Assembly: GCA_910576975.1 (NCBI GenBank) | Contig: CAJTJY010000028.1 | Location: 1-11,658, forward strand | Length of the DNA: 11,658 bases | Origin: an uncultured Lachnospiraceae bacterium | Lineage (GTDB): Bacteria > Bacillota > Clostridia > Lachnospirales > Lachnospiraceae | Direction: 5' to 3' | Made by a program: the position numbers and the translations under genes | The notes under the pieces: generated by a model | Seen by the model: the letters and a program-made list of their open reading frames with translations, nothing else | Database searches by the model: none | Told to the model about the DNA's origin: nothing | Part shown: piece by piece, positions 6,013-11,658 of the stretch | How the letters are laid out: every line of letters starts with the position of its first letter | Numbering within the stretch: the first letter of the stretch is position 1

Positions 6013-6063
6013 CAGTCGCGCATCCAGATTTCTCTCATAAAACCAAAATGCTGTTGCGCGCTG
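6013..6063 (-). other. hairpin between feoB and the hydrogenase gene
   Basis: CAGCGCGCA (reading leftwards from 6063) pairs with TGCGCG-A-CTG ending at 6013, a 9-bp GC-rich stem with one bulged A and a loop of about 32 bases. No T run follows, so it may be an attenuator or a weak feoB terminator. Confidence 0.3.
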
Positions 6064-6079
6064 TACTGCTGACAGGCTA

Positions 6080-8065
6080 CTAGAAAAATAAATTTCCAAC
6101 TTGATAGACAAGCACTGCCGCCGTCCATGCTACAAGAAGCTGAAATATCATCATCTTAAGCGTAAACTTCATGGAACGTGTTTCCTTTCGGATTGCGCCA
6201 ATCGTTGCAGCGCATGGAACATAGAGAAGGCAAAACACCATCATGCTGTACGCATTCAACGGTCCAAATCCCACTTGGGCAAGTTGCTGTGTCAACGCCG
6301 CCATGCCTGACGCAGAATTCACATTGCTGATCCCAAACAGCACGCAAAAACTGCTGACTACCACTTCTTTTGCAGAAATCCCAGAAATCAACGCAACGCC
6401 AATTTGCCACATGCCAAGCCCTGCCGGAGCAAGGACTGGTTCCATCCAATGGCCCAAAACCGCACCGAAACTTTCTGTCACTTCACCAACCATGCCATGC
6501 ATTCCAAAATTCAGCAGAAACCATATGATAATAGAAGCAATAAAAATGGTGGTGCCTGCCTTTGTGAGATAATCCTTAACTTTCTCCCACACATACACCG
6601 CGATCGTCCTGGCATTGGGAGCCTTATATTCCGGCAGTTCAATCAGCAGGGTATGATGTTCTGTATGCGTTTCCAAACGGTGAAGCACCAACGCTGTCAC
6701 AATCGCAGTCAGCATTCCCAGAAAATACATCGAAAATGCTGCCAGCATAGCGTACTTTCCAAAAAACATATCTGCAAACAAGACATATATGGGAAGTCTG
6801 GCAGAGCAGGACATAAATGGAGTAATCCAAATGGTCCTTCTGCGGTCCGCCTCTTTTTCCAAAGTGCGGGACGCCATCACTGCTGGAACCGTGCATCCAA
6901 ATCCAAGCACCATCGGGAGAAACGCTTTGCCAGACAGTCCCAAGCGCCCCATAAGCCCATCCATCACAAAGGCAACCCTTGCCATATATCCGCTGTCCTC
7001 CAAAAATGCCAGCGCCAAAAATAAGATAAATATATTTGGCAGGAAAGTTAAAATGCCGCCTACGCCCGCAATAATTCCATCTACCACTAGAGAAATCATC
7101 CAGGGCGCCACTTTCAAATACGTCAAGGCTTGCGTCGTCCCTGCAGAGGCAGAGTCTAACACAATTTCAAAGCCGCCTTTTAAAGTATCACCCACAAAAA
7201 AAGTCAGAAAAAACACGATCGCCATCACTGCGAAAAAAATAGGCATTCCCCAAACCGGATGCGTCAGCACTTGATCTACCTTGTCTGTAAATGCCTCTTT
7301 CTCCGATTTGTAAAACAAGGTGTCTTCAATGATTTCCTCAATATAATCATATTTCTGATTAATAATGTCTTTTTCATAGCTTCGCTCCAAAAACTCTGCT
7401 GCATTTACCGGAAACTTCCTGCAAATTTCCTCGTCCTGCTCCAGTAATTTTATGGCATGCCAGCGGACATTCTCTGTAATCTTATATTGTTCCTTGAGAA
7501 TCCTTTCTAATAAAGAAATTTTTTCTTCTATATTCTCTTGGTAATGAACCACGTCTGCGCGATGCTTTTCCTCATAGTGATGGACTGCGGCATGCATCAG
7601 CACATCCAAACCGCTGCGCTTTCTTGCAGAAACCGGAACTACTGGAATCCCTCCCAGCATTTCAGGCAAACGGTGCAAATCAATCTCCATGCCCCGTTCT
7701 TCCACGATATCCATCATGTTCAGCGCCAGCACCACCGGCTTTCCCATTTCTAGTAGCTGCATGGTCAGATAAAGATTGCGCTCCAACGCTGACGCATCCA
7801 CGATATTGATAATCACGTCGACTTCCTGTTCCATGATACAGCGCCTGGACACTTTTTCTTCCATAGAGTAAGAGGTCAGACTGTATATCCCCGGCATGTC
7901 AATCAGCTTTATTTTCTGCCCCTTGTAACTGGTCTCGCCTTCCATTTTCTCTACTGTAACCCCTGGCCAGTTTGCAACCTTTAAGTTCGCCCCTGTATAC
8001 GCATTAAATAGTGTGGTTTTCCCACAATTGGGATTTCCCACAAAGCCAACTCTAATCGCCTCCAT
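6080..8065 (-). CDS. feoB: ferrous iron transport protein B
   Basis: FeoB (661 aa) is the inner-membrane Fe(II) permease with an N-terminal G-domain. G motifs are GNPNCGKTT (10-18), T37 as G2, DMPG (56-59), NMMD (116-119) and SAR (146-148). The membrane part contains the two gate regions with conserved cysteines, GFGCTVPAVMASRTLE and SCSARLPIY, plus many hydrophobic helices up to the C terminus (QVGNLFF). The length is shorter than the E. coli protein (773 aa), and I see no FeoC-like extension. The ATG has AGGAGG six bases upstream, and its first 14 bases overlap the end of feoA, so the two are translationally coupled. It is expected to supply iron under anoxic conditions, where Fe(II) dominates, next to an Fe-S-rich hydrogenase. 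Confidence 0.97.
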   Translation of the reverse strand: MEAIRVGFVGNPNCGKTTLFNAYTGANLKVANWPGVTVEKMEGETSYKGQKIKLIDMPGIYSLTSYSMEEKVSRRCIMEQEVDVIINIVDASALERNLYLTMQLLEMGKPVVLALNMMDIVEERGMEIDLHRLPEMLGGIPVVPVSARKRSGLDVLMHAAVHHYEEKHRADVVHYQENIEEKISLLERILKEQYKITENVRWHAIKLLEQDEEICRKFPVNAAEFLERSYEKDIINQKYDYIEEIIEDTLFYKSEKEAFTDKVDQVLTHPVWGMPIFFAVMAIVFFLTFFVGDTLKGGFEIVLDSASAGTTQALTYLKVAPWMISLVVDGIIAGVGGILTFLPNIFILFLALAFLEDSGYMARVAFVMDGLMGRLGLSGKAFLPMVLGFGCTVPAVMASRTLEKEADRRRTIWITPFMSCSARLPIYVLFADMFFGKYAMLAAFSMYFLGMLTAIVTALVLHRLETHTEHHTLLIELPEYKAPNARTIAVYVWEKVKDYLTKAGTTIFIASIIIWFLLNFGMHGMVGEVTESFGAVLGHWMEPVLAPAGLGMWQIGVALISGISAKEVVVSSFCVLFGISNVNSASGMAALTQQLAQVGFGPLNAYSMMVFCLLYVPCAATIGAIRKETRSMKFTLKMMIFQLLVAWTAAVLVYQVGNLFF

Positions 8066-8300
8066 GAGATCCCTCCTCTTTTGCCGGAATCACCTGAATG
8101 CCTCCCGCAATATCCCGTCCCATTGCCCAGCGGGTACCGCGGACCTTAATAATCACAGTTCCATTTTTCTTCTGGTTCATCATCTGCAACTTAGTGCCAC
8201 TATTAATGCCCAAAGCTTCCAGACGCCGCATAATCATCTCATCCATCACAATATCCGTCACGATATAGTCATGTTTCACTGTACCTTCTAAAATCGTCAT
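8052..8300 (-). CDS. feoA: ferrous iron transport protein A
   Basis: FeoA (82 aa) is a small cytoplasmic SH3-like protein that acts with FeoB. The typical features are the MRRLEALGI segment (about residues 24-32), the strand-rich core GTKLQMMNQKKNGTVIIKVRGTRWAMGRDIAGGIQV, where the glycine pattern and the small hydrophobics match the family, and a short polar tail. GGAAGG lies five bases upstream of the ATG. It is the first gene of the feoAB operon and overlaps feoB by 14 bp. Some FeoA-like domains also occur as fusions to DtxR-type regulators, but nothing here suggests DNA binding. Confidence 0.93.
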   Translation of the reverse strand: MTILEGTVKHDYIVTDIVMDEMIMRRLEALGINSGTKLQMMNQKKNGTVIIKVRGTRWAMGRDIAGGIQVIPAKEEGSHGGD

Positions 8301-8345
8301 ACTGCCTTCCTTGCCTTCCTATGTGGTTCTACATCACTAACTCTG

Positions 8346-8374
8346 ATTATATACTAACAATTTCAGAAGCGCAA
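8346..8374 (-). promoter_or_regulatory. feoAB promoter
   Basis: Reading leftwards, TTGCGC (8369-8374), 17 bp and a perfect TATAAT (8346-8351) lie about 45 bases before feoA. I looked for a Fur or DtxR-type palindrome over it and did not see a convincing one. Confidence 0.6.
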
Positions 8375-8434
8375 TAGCATTTATTTTCTTAAAAACTACC
8401 ACAATGGGAAACTTTTACACCATTTATTTATTTT

Positions 8435-8464
8435 GTCATATTCTATAAGGAGTAGAAATATATG
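8435..8464 (+). promoter_or_regulatory. sigma-E-like promoter of the cotJ operon
   Basis: GTCATATT at 8435-8442 matches the -35 region of mother-cell sigma-E promoters. A 14-bp spacer leads to AATATATG (8457-8464), a weak match to the -10 CATACnnT. The cotJ operon of Bacillus subtilis is sigma-E dependent, which fits. Transcription would begin shortly before the ribosome binding site of cotJA. Confidence 0.5.
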
Positions 8465-8481
8465 AGAAAGGATCCATAATT

Positions 8482-8769
8482 ATGGCAAATTATAATATGA
8501 CTTCTGACTGCGGCGGATGTAATCGCAGGCCTCAGTGTCCAAGCGCCCATACACCTAACACGGCCTCCCGGCCTATGAAACACCATATGCCAAAGCCTCG
8601 CCCCTGCACAGACAGAAACGATCCTCTTGCTGGCATGGCGATCGCAATGGCTTACGTTCCCTGGCAATTCATGCATGAGACCTATGAACCAGATAAAGCC
8701 TTGCAATACGGCACCATTTTCCCAGAATTAAATAAACCCTTTTATGGGAAAGGAGGCTGCATGAAATGA
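8482..8769 (+). CDS. cotJA: spore coat-associated protein CotJA
   Basis: This 95-aa protein ends in the CotJA signature: MAIAMAYVPWQFMHETYEP, then LQYGTIFPELNKPF and YGKGGC. The first 45 residues are a Cys-, Pro- and His-rich extension (CGGCNRRPQCP, MKHHMPKPRP) of low complexity that probably is disordered or crosslinked in the coat. AGGA lies nine bases upstream of the ATG. It is the first gene of cotJABC, whose products form part of the inner spore coat in the mother cell; in Bacillus CotJA is needed to assemble CotJC. The end overlaps cotJB. Confidence 0.93.
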   Translation: MANYNMTSDCGGCNRRPQCPSAHTPNTASRPMKHHMPKPRPCTDRNDPLAGMAIAMAYVPWQFMHETYEPDKALQYGTIFPELNKPFYGKGGCMK

Positions 8770-9032
8770 GAGGAAATCAAATGGAACAGGTAAAATTATT
8801 TCAATGGATTAACATGGTAAGTTTCGCCGTAAACGACATCGTGCTCTATCTTGACACCCATCCCACAGATCAGGAAGCCATTGCATACTTCAACCATTTT
8901 CGCGAAGTGCGTATAAAGGCTCTAAAGGAATACGAAGAAAATTACGGTCCTTTGACACTTGACACTGCAAAACCCGATCAGATGTGGCTATGGTCAACGC
9001 AGCCCATGCCTTGGGAAGGAGGTTATTGCTAA
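8766..9032 (+). CDS. cotJB: spore coat protein CotJB
   Basis: This 88-aa protein has the CotJB pattern: MVSFAVNDIVLYLDTHPTD (17-35), a helical central part (KALKEYEENYGPLTLD) and the conserved end WSTQPMPWEGGYC. The ATG overlaps the cotJA stop (ATGAAATGA), with AAAGGAGG nine bases upstream. A second in-frame ATG at residue 6 (MEQVKLFQW) also has a site (AGAGG) and matches where many family members begin, so the start may be 15 bases further in. Translation is coupled to both neighbours: the codons for WEGG also provide the AGGAGG of cotJC. Confidence 0.93.
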   Translation: MRGNQMEQVKLFQWINMVSFAVNDIVLYLDTHPTDQEAIAYFNHFREVRIKALKEYEENYGPLTLDTAKPDQMWLWSTQPMPWEGGYC

Positions 9033-9362
9033 ATGTGGAATTATGAAAAACGATTACAATACCCGGTGAACATTACCCAGACGAACCCTAAGATCGCTCA
9101 AGTAATCATCAGCCAGTTCGGCGGTCCCGATGGTGAATTGGCTGCTTCCATGCGGTATCTGTCTCAACGCTACACCATCCCTTACCGAGAAGTTGCAGGG
9201 CTATTGACCGATATCGGTAGAGAAGCCTCTGAAATGTTCCATCTCAGGGGCTTGCGCTTTTTTCGCACTATATGCGGAGATGCTTCCAGTGGATGCTTTC
9301 CCATAACCAGTTTATCCTGCGGGACAGTTTACGTTTTTTGCAACTGTATAACTCCATTTTAG
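9033..9362 (+). pseudogene. cotJC: 5' part of cotJC (manganese catalase-like coat protein), interrupted by a mobile element
   Basis: Residues 1-62 (starting MWNYEKRLQYPV, with QFGGPDGELAASMRYLSQR and YREVAGLLTDIG) are a clear CotJC N-terminus, the ferritin-like dimanganese catalase family found in spore coats and normally about 190 aa or more. After TDIG the family continues TEELAHLEM, which includes metal-binding Glu and His. Here the frame instead reads REASEMFHLRG and runs 47 further codons of unrelated sequence to a TAG at 9360-9362, overlapping the end of the recombinase gene tail to tail. The break falls at about 9219. The truncated product lacks part of the metal site and cannot be an active catalase. 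The start is sound: it directly follows the cotJB stop with AAGGAGG ten bases upstream. Confidence 0.85.
9223..9253. repeat. 31-bp inverted repeat at the element end
   Basis: AAGCCTCTGAAATG (9223-9236) and CATCTCAGGGGCTT (9240-9253) pair at 12 of 14 positions plus one G-T, around a three-base centre. It sits a few bases inside the cotJC breakpoint and about 60 bases beyond the recombinase stop codon. It could be the recombinase-binding arm of the attachment site, or a terminator stem; no T run follows on the recombinase strand. Confidence 0.45.
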
Positions 9363-10979
9363 AGGAAGCAGTTTCAGATACACATCAATGTTATCCTTGT
9401 CGAGAATCACCATTTTATCTAAGATTTCTTTATAAAAATCATCTTCGTATTCCACGCCGTTTACAAGCTCATTCATTGCGTCTGTAATTTCAGTAACAAG
9501 CTCTTGCAGTTTTTCAATCATTTCCTTTTGTTTGTCTATACTATCTATCACGGATTTCAATTCGGCAATCTCATTCTCACATTTTGCCCTTGCTGCTGAA
9601 AATTCATCTCTGGTAATATCACCAGATATATAAAGGTCAATGAGGTTTGTGTGTTTTTCCTGAATCGTTTTTATCTGTGATTTTAGTTTTTCACTATCTG
9701 TACCTGTGGTATCCACTGCAGCGCCTTTCGGGCATACCTTTATGCCATCCGGCAAATCAGCGGAAATTATAGACTTGATAATAGCAAGCAAATTGTTAGT
9801 GATTTTCTCCTTATCATACTTTAAGCTGCTCGTGACAAGGTACATGATGTGGGTTGCATCTTCGTTGCGTATGCTAAGTCCACTGCATCCAACTTGATTC
9901 CCTGCTTTGTCCACATGAAGGCTTCCATGCCTTGCAGCTTCAAGACACCGCCACGCCTTATAGCGGCTTCCATTTTTTCGGGTTTTATATCTCGCCACAT
10001 AACTTGAACCGCAGCATCCGCACTTGATTTTCCCAGAAAATGGATAGCGGTTGCTGTGCTTTGATTTCCCCTGTTGCGAAAGTGATTTTTCATCCAAGAT
10101 GCGATTCGCTTTTTCAAACAGCTCACGGGAAATAATTGGCTCATGGTGGTCTTTGATAATCACAAATTCCTCCTGTCCGAGGTTTACTTTCTTTTCATGC
10201 GAGAGAAAGTCTGGCGTATAGGTTTTTTTCTGAACTAAATCACCGCAGTATTTTTCATTGCGGATAACACGGAGAATCACTGTGTTTTGCCATTCTTTTA
10301 CCCGCATGGGCTTAATGCCCTCCTCCCGAAGTTCACGGGCAATCACATGAGTTCCTTTCCCCTCATCTACAAACTTTTGGAAGATAAGACGGACAATTTT
10401 TGCCCCATCCTCATTAATATACATTTTGCCATCTTTCACATCGTAGCCAAGCATACTGCGCCCAAACACAACTCCCTGCTCCATCTGGCGTTTCTGCCCC
10501 CATTTCACACGCTCGGAAGTCTTGCGGCTTTCCTCCTGTGCGATTGAGGACATAATCGCAAGGCGAAGCTCCGCATCGCCGTCCAAAGTATTGATGTTAT
10601 CATTTAGAAAGATAACGCCAACGCCGTGCTTCTTGAGGTCACGGGTATAGAATATGCTGTCAAGGGTATTTCTCGCAAAACGGGAGATTTCTTTTGTTAC
10701 AATCAAATCAAATTCGCCGTTTTTCGCACACGTAATCATGCGGTTAAATTCTTTCCGTTTTTTGGTATTCGTGCCAGAGATGCCTTCATCGGCAAACACT
10801 TCATAAAGCTCCCAATCAGGATTACGCTCTATATACTGTCTGAAATAACGCTGCTGGCTTTCAAATGAATTCGCCTGGTCTTCGTTGTCCGTAGATACAC
10901 GGCAGTAAGCGGCAATCTTTCTCTTTGCACATTGTATCTTTCTTTCTTGATTTAGGATTTCGTATTTATCTATTAACAA
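9312..10979 (-). CDS. large serine recombinase (site-specific integrase/excisionase)
   Basis: This 555-aa protein cuts and religates DNA at attachment sites to integrate or excise the element. Order of domains: resolvase catalytic domain with nucleophile Ser29 in AAYCRVSTD, then SFESQQRYF, EVFADEGISGT, ISRFARNT and SIAQEESRKTSERVKWG; recombinase domain (GYDVKDGKMYINED..IVRLIFQKFVDEGKGT); zinc ribbon with IKCGCCG and later WRC and GCSG; then a long coiled coil (KLKSQIKTIQEKH..AELKSVIDSIDKQKEM). The start chosen is TTG at 10977-10979, with AAAGGAG eight bases upstream; the ATG at 11009 has no site. It looks intact. It is related to the TnpX/TndX type of clostridial transposons and to SpoIVCA-type recombinases; which is closer cannot be told by eye. 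Confidence 0.93.
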   Translation of the reverse strand: MLIDKYEILNQERKIQCAKRKIAAYCRVSTDNEDQANSFESQQRYFRQYIERNPDWELYEVFADEGISGTNTKKRKEFNRMITCAKNGEFDLIVTKEISRFARNTLDSIFYTRDLKKHGVGVIFLNDNINTLDGDAELRLAIMSSIAQEESRKTSERVKWGQKRQMEQGVVFGRSMLGYDVKDGKMYINEDGAKIVRLIFQKFVDEGKGTHVIARELREEGIKPMRVKEWQNTVILRVIRNEKYCGDLVQKKTYTPDFLSHEKKVNLGQEEFVIIKDHHEPIISRELFEKANRILDEKSLSQQGKSKHSNRYPFSGKIKCGCCGSSYVARYKTRKNGSRYKAWRCLEAARHGSLHVDKAGNQVGCSGLSIRNEDATHIMYLVTSSLKYDKEKITNNLLAIIKSIISADLPDGIKVCPKGAAVDTTGTDSEKLKSQIKTIQEKHTNLIDLYISGDITRDEFSAARAKCENEIAELKSVIDSIDKQKEMIEKLQELVTEITDAMNELVNGVEYEDDFYKEILDKMVILDKDNIDVYLKLLPLKWSYTVAKNVNCPAG

Positions 10980-11074
10980 AAGAATATCTCCTTTCTTTGA
11001 ATTTCCCATTTTTACTGGTAGTGCGACAGCCTCTCGTGGTGTTTCCCAACAATCCTTGTCGTACTTTAGTATGG

Positions 11075-11234
11075 GATTAGAGCGTCAAAAGGTCCATTTT
11101 CATTGCAGAGCAAACTTTTTCAAGATTGTGCCACAAAATCTTGAAGCGATGCAGCGCATCATTGATAGATTTTGTTGTGCAAGATTTGGAAAATTGACCT
11201 GCAGGGGAATTTCACACCTTTTGACACCCTAATC
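11075..11234. repeat. 160-bp imperfect palindrome upstream of the recombinase gene
   Basis: The outer arms are GATTAGAGCGTCAAAAGGT (11075-11093) and the complement of GATTAGGGTGTCAAAAGGT (11216-11234), matching at 17 of 19. Inner arms CAAAATCT/AGATTTTG (11133-11140, 11167-11174) and the central GATGC-AGC-GCATC (11148-11160) share the same centre, near 11154, so the whole stretch is one symmetric structure. It encodes no protein and fills most of the 314-bp gap between the recombinase and the next gene. It could be a MITE-like insertion, a recombinase- or regulator-binding region, or a folded leader RNA. AGTAT occurs on both sides (11068-11072, 11235-11239). Confidence 0.6.
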
Positions 11235-11285
11235 AGTATAGTTAACTAATTGCGAATATCCTCTGCTTTCTCACATTTGGTTATG

Positions 11286-11320
11286 TAAAAACGTCAAGCG
11301 GTTATGCCTGACGTTGCTTT
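11286..11320 (-). terminator. terminator hairpin at the end of the 71-aa gene, possibly bidirectional
   Basis: AACGTCA (11290-11296) and TGACGTT (11309-11315) form a 7-bp stem with two more pairs inside. Read leftwards it runs into five T's; read rightwards it is followed by GC and six T's. The stem overlaps the stop codon of the gene that ends at 11294. Confidence 0.6.
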
Positions 11321-11509
11321 TTTCTGATTTAAACGATATTGTTTTTCAAGTTCAAGCAAACAGCGTTCTCGCTGTGAAACAGTCAGCAGATTCCGTTTTT
11401 CTAATGATAAAAGAATTGACCTTTGAATATTCAAAAGAAACGCTGCATGTTCCCGCTGATCCAATTCTGGAACAGGCTCGCCAACATAAATGAATTCTCT
11501 ATGTTTCAA
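11294..11509 (-). CDS. small element-borne hypothetical protein, 71 aa
   Basis: The start chosen is TTG at 11507-11509, with GGGAGG eight bases upstream; a longer frame from ATG at 11557 lacks a site. The protein begins LKHREFIYVGEPVPELD and continues as a helical, charged region: HAAFLLNIQRSILLSLEKRN, then LLTVSQRERCLLELEKQYR. Its C-terminal half resembles short SHOCT-like domains that occur in small proteins beside recombinases in clostridial mobile elements, but this is from memory and weak. No membrane segment or catalytic motif is seen. It overlaps the 3' end of the upstream partial ORF, so translation is probably coupled, and it ends within a terminator hairpin. Confidence 0.7.
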   Translation of the reverse strand: MKHREFIYVGEPVPELDQREHAAFLLNIQRSILLSLEKRNLLTVSQRERCLLELEKQYRLNQKKATSGITA

Positions 11510-11658
11510 TAGGCACACCTCCCTCATTCTCAATGTATGAGCGAATGATTGTACCATATAACGAGGGGGCTGATCCTTTTTTGAACGCCTCCACCATGAA
11601 GCTTTCCGTTCTTAATTGTCCGGCAACGCCAATGAGTAATCTCCATATGAAAAATCCT
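11499..11658 (-). CDS. partial ORF running off the right edge
   Basis: Reading leftwards from the window edge, a frame stays open for 52 codons and stops at TAG (11499-11501). It includes LLIGVAGQLRTESFMVEAF, then KKGSAPSLYGTIIRSYIEN and EGGVPIET. The composition is protein-like, and the stop overlaps the TTG start of the next gene by 11 bases, a normal operon junction. The start is outside the window and the family is not recognised. A second frame here (MEITHWRC) is also open but lacks such a junction. Confidence 0.5.
   Translation of the reverse strand, partial: GFFIWRLLIGVAGQLRTESFMVEAFKKGSAPSLYGTIIRSYIENEGGVPIET

Larger units (their letters stand above)
9219..11658 (-). mobile_element. 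integrated element with large serine recombinase, one end within cotJC
   Basis: The left junction is taken where cotJC similarity stops (about 9219, sequence GGT-AGAGAAG). Next to it lies the large serine recombinase, oriented so that its 3' end faces the junction, a usual arrangement for such elements. Further inside are a ~160-bp palindrome, a small ORF and a partial ORF. The right end is outside the window, so size, cargo and the matching attachment site cannot be seen. Confidence 0.75.

Noticed and set aside
6404..7274. Long rightward frames opposite feoB
   Set aside because: They are shadows of feoB, with unbalanced composition and no start signals.
8301..8345. Fur, DtxR or FNR box near the feoAB promoter
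   Set aside because: No palindrome close enough to any of these consensus sites was found by eye.
10980..11074. Search for a sigma-E promoter for the recombinase (CATACTAA at about 11065-11072)
   Set aside because: The -10 match has no -35 match at the right distance, so mother-cell control of the recombinase is not supported by sequence.
1..11658. tRNA, rRNA, CRISPR array, riboswitch
   Set aside because: No cloverleaf-like stretches with CCA ends, no regularly spaced repeats and no known riboswitch core were noticed. Structure prediction could not be run.

Overview
The window looks like chromosomal DNA from an anaerobic, endospore-forming member of the Clostridia, most probably Lachnospiraceae-like. 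This rests on moderate to low GC, strong AGGAGG-type ribosome binding sites, a cotJ spore-coat operon, a ferredoxin-rich [FeFe]-hydrogenase, FeoAB ferrous iron uptake, a PD-(D/E)XK 'transposase' of the Rpn type and a PadR/DUF2812 pair. Four genes have their best ribosome binding site in front of a TTG codon.

Left part (1-2400). A padR-DUF2812 operon runs leftwards from a near-consensus promoter that is filled with GATATAT repeats. A small zinc-ribbon gene runs rightwards. Facing it is an unrecognised 205-aa gene, preceded by a short ORF broken by an in-frame TAG. That pair sits behind a sequence resembling a sigma-28 (flagellar) promoter.

Middle (2400-4330). This is an accessory, decay-prone stretch. 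It holds two adjacent palindromic elements (2649-2862), a hidden 30-aa membrane peptide ORF (2892-2984), a second TAG-interrupted ORF relic (3092-3193), and a PD-(D/E)XK family protein that seems to have lost an internal segment.

Iron and hydrogen block (4328-8374). feoA and feoB overlap and share one promoter. A group B-like monomeric [FeFe]-hydrogenase follows on the same strand with its own promoter and ends at a strong terminator. Iron import beside an enzyme carrying several Fe-S clusters makes physiological sense, but co-regulation is inferred.

Sporulation block and mobile element (8435-11658). cotJA, cotJB and the start of cotJC run rightwards behind a sequence resembling a sigma-E promoter. 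cotJC matches its family only to about codon 62; from there the sequence belongs to an element whose first gene is a large serine recombinase pointing back toward the junction. Next come a ~160-bp imperfect palindrome, a small TTG-start gene, and a partial ORF leaving the window. The arrangement resembles the prophage-like elements that interrupt sporulation genes in other spore formers and are excised in the mother cell (such as skin in sigK). The far end lies outside the window, so ordinary gene disruption cannot be excluded. No tRNA, rRNA or CRISPR array was seen.
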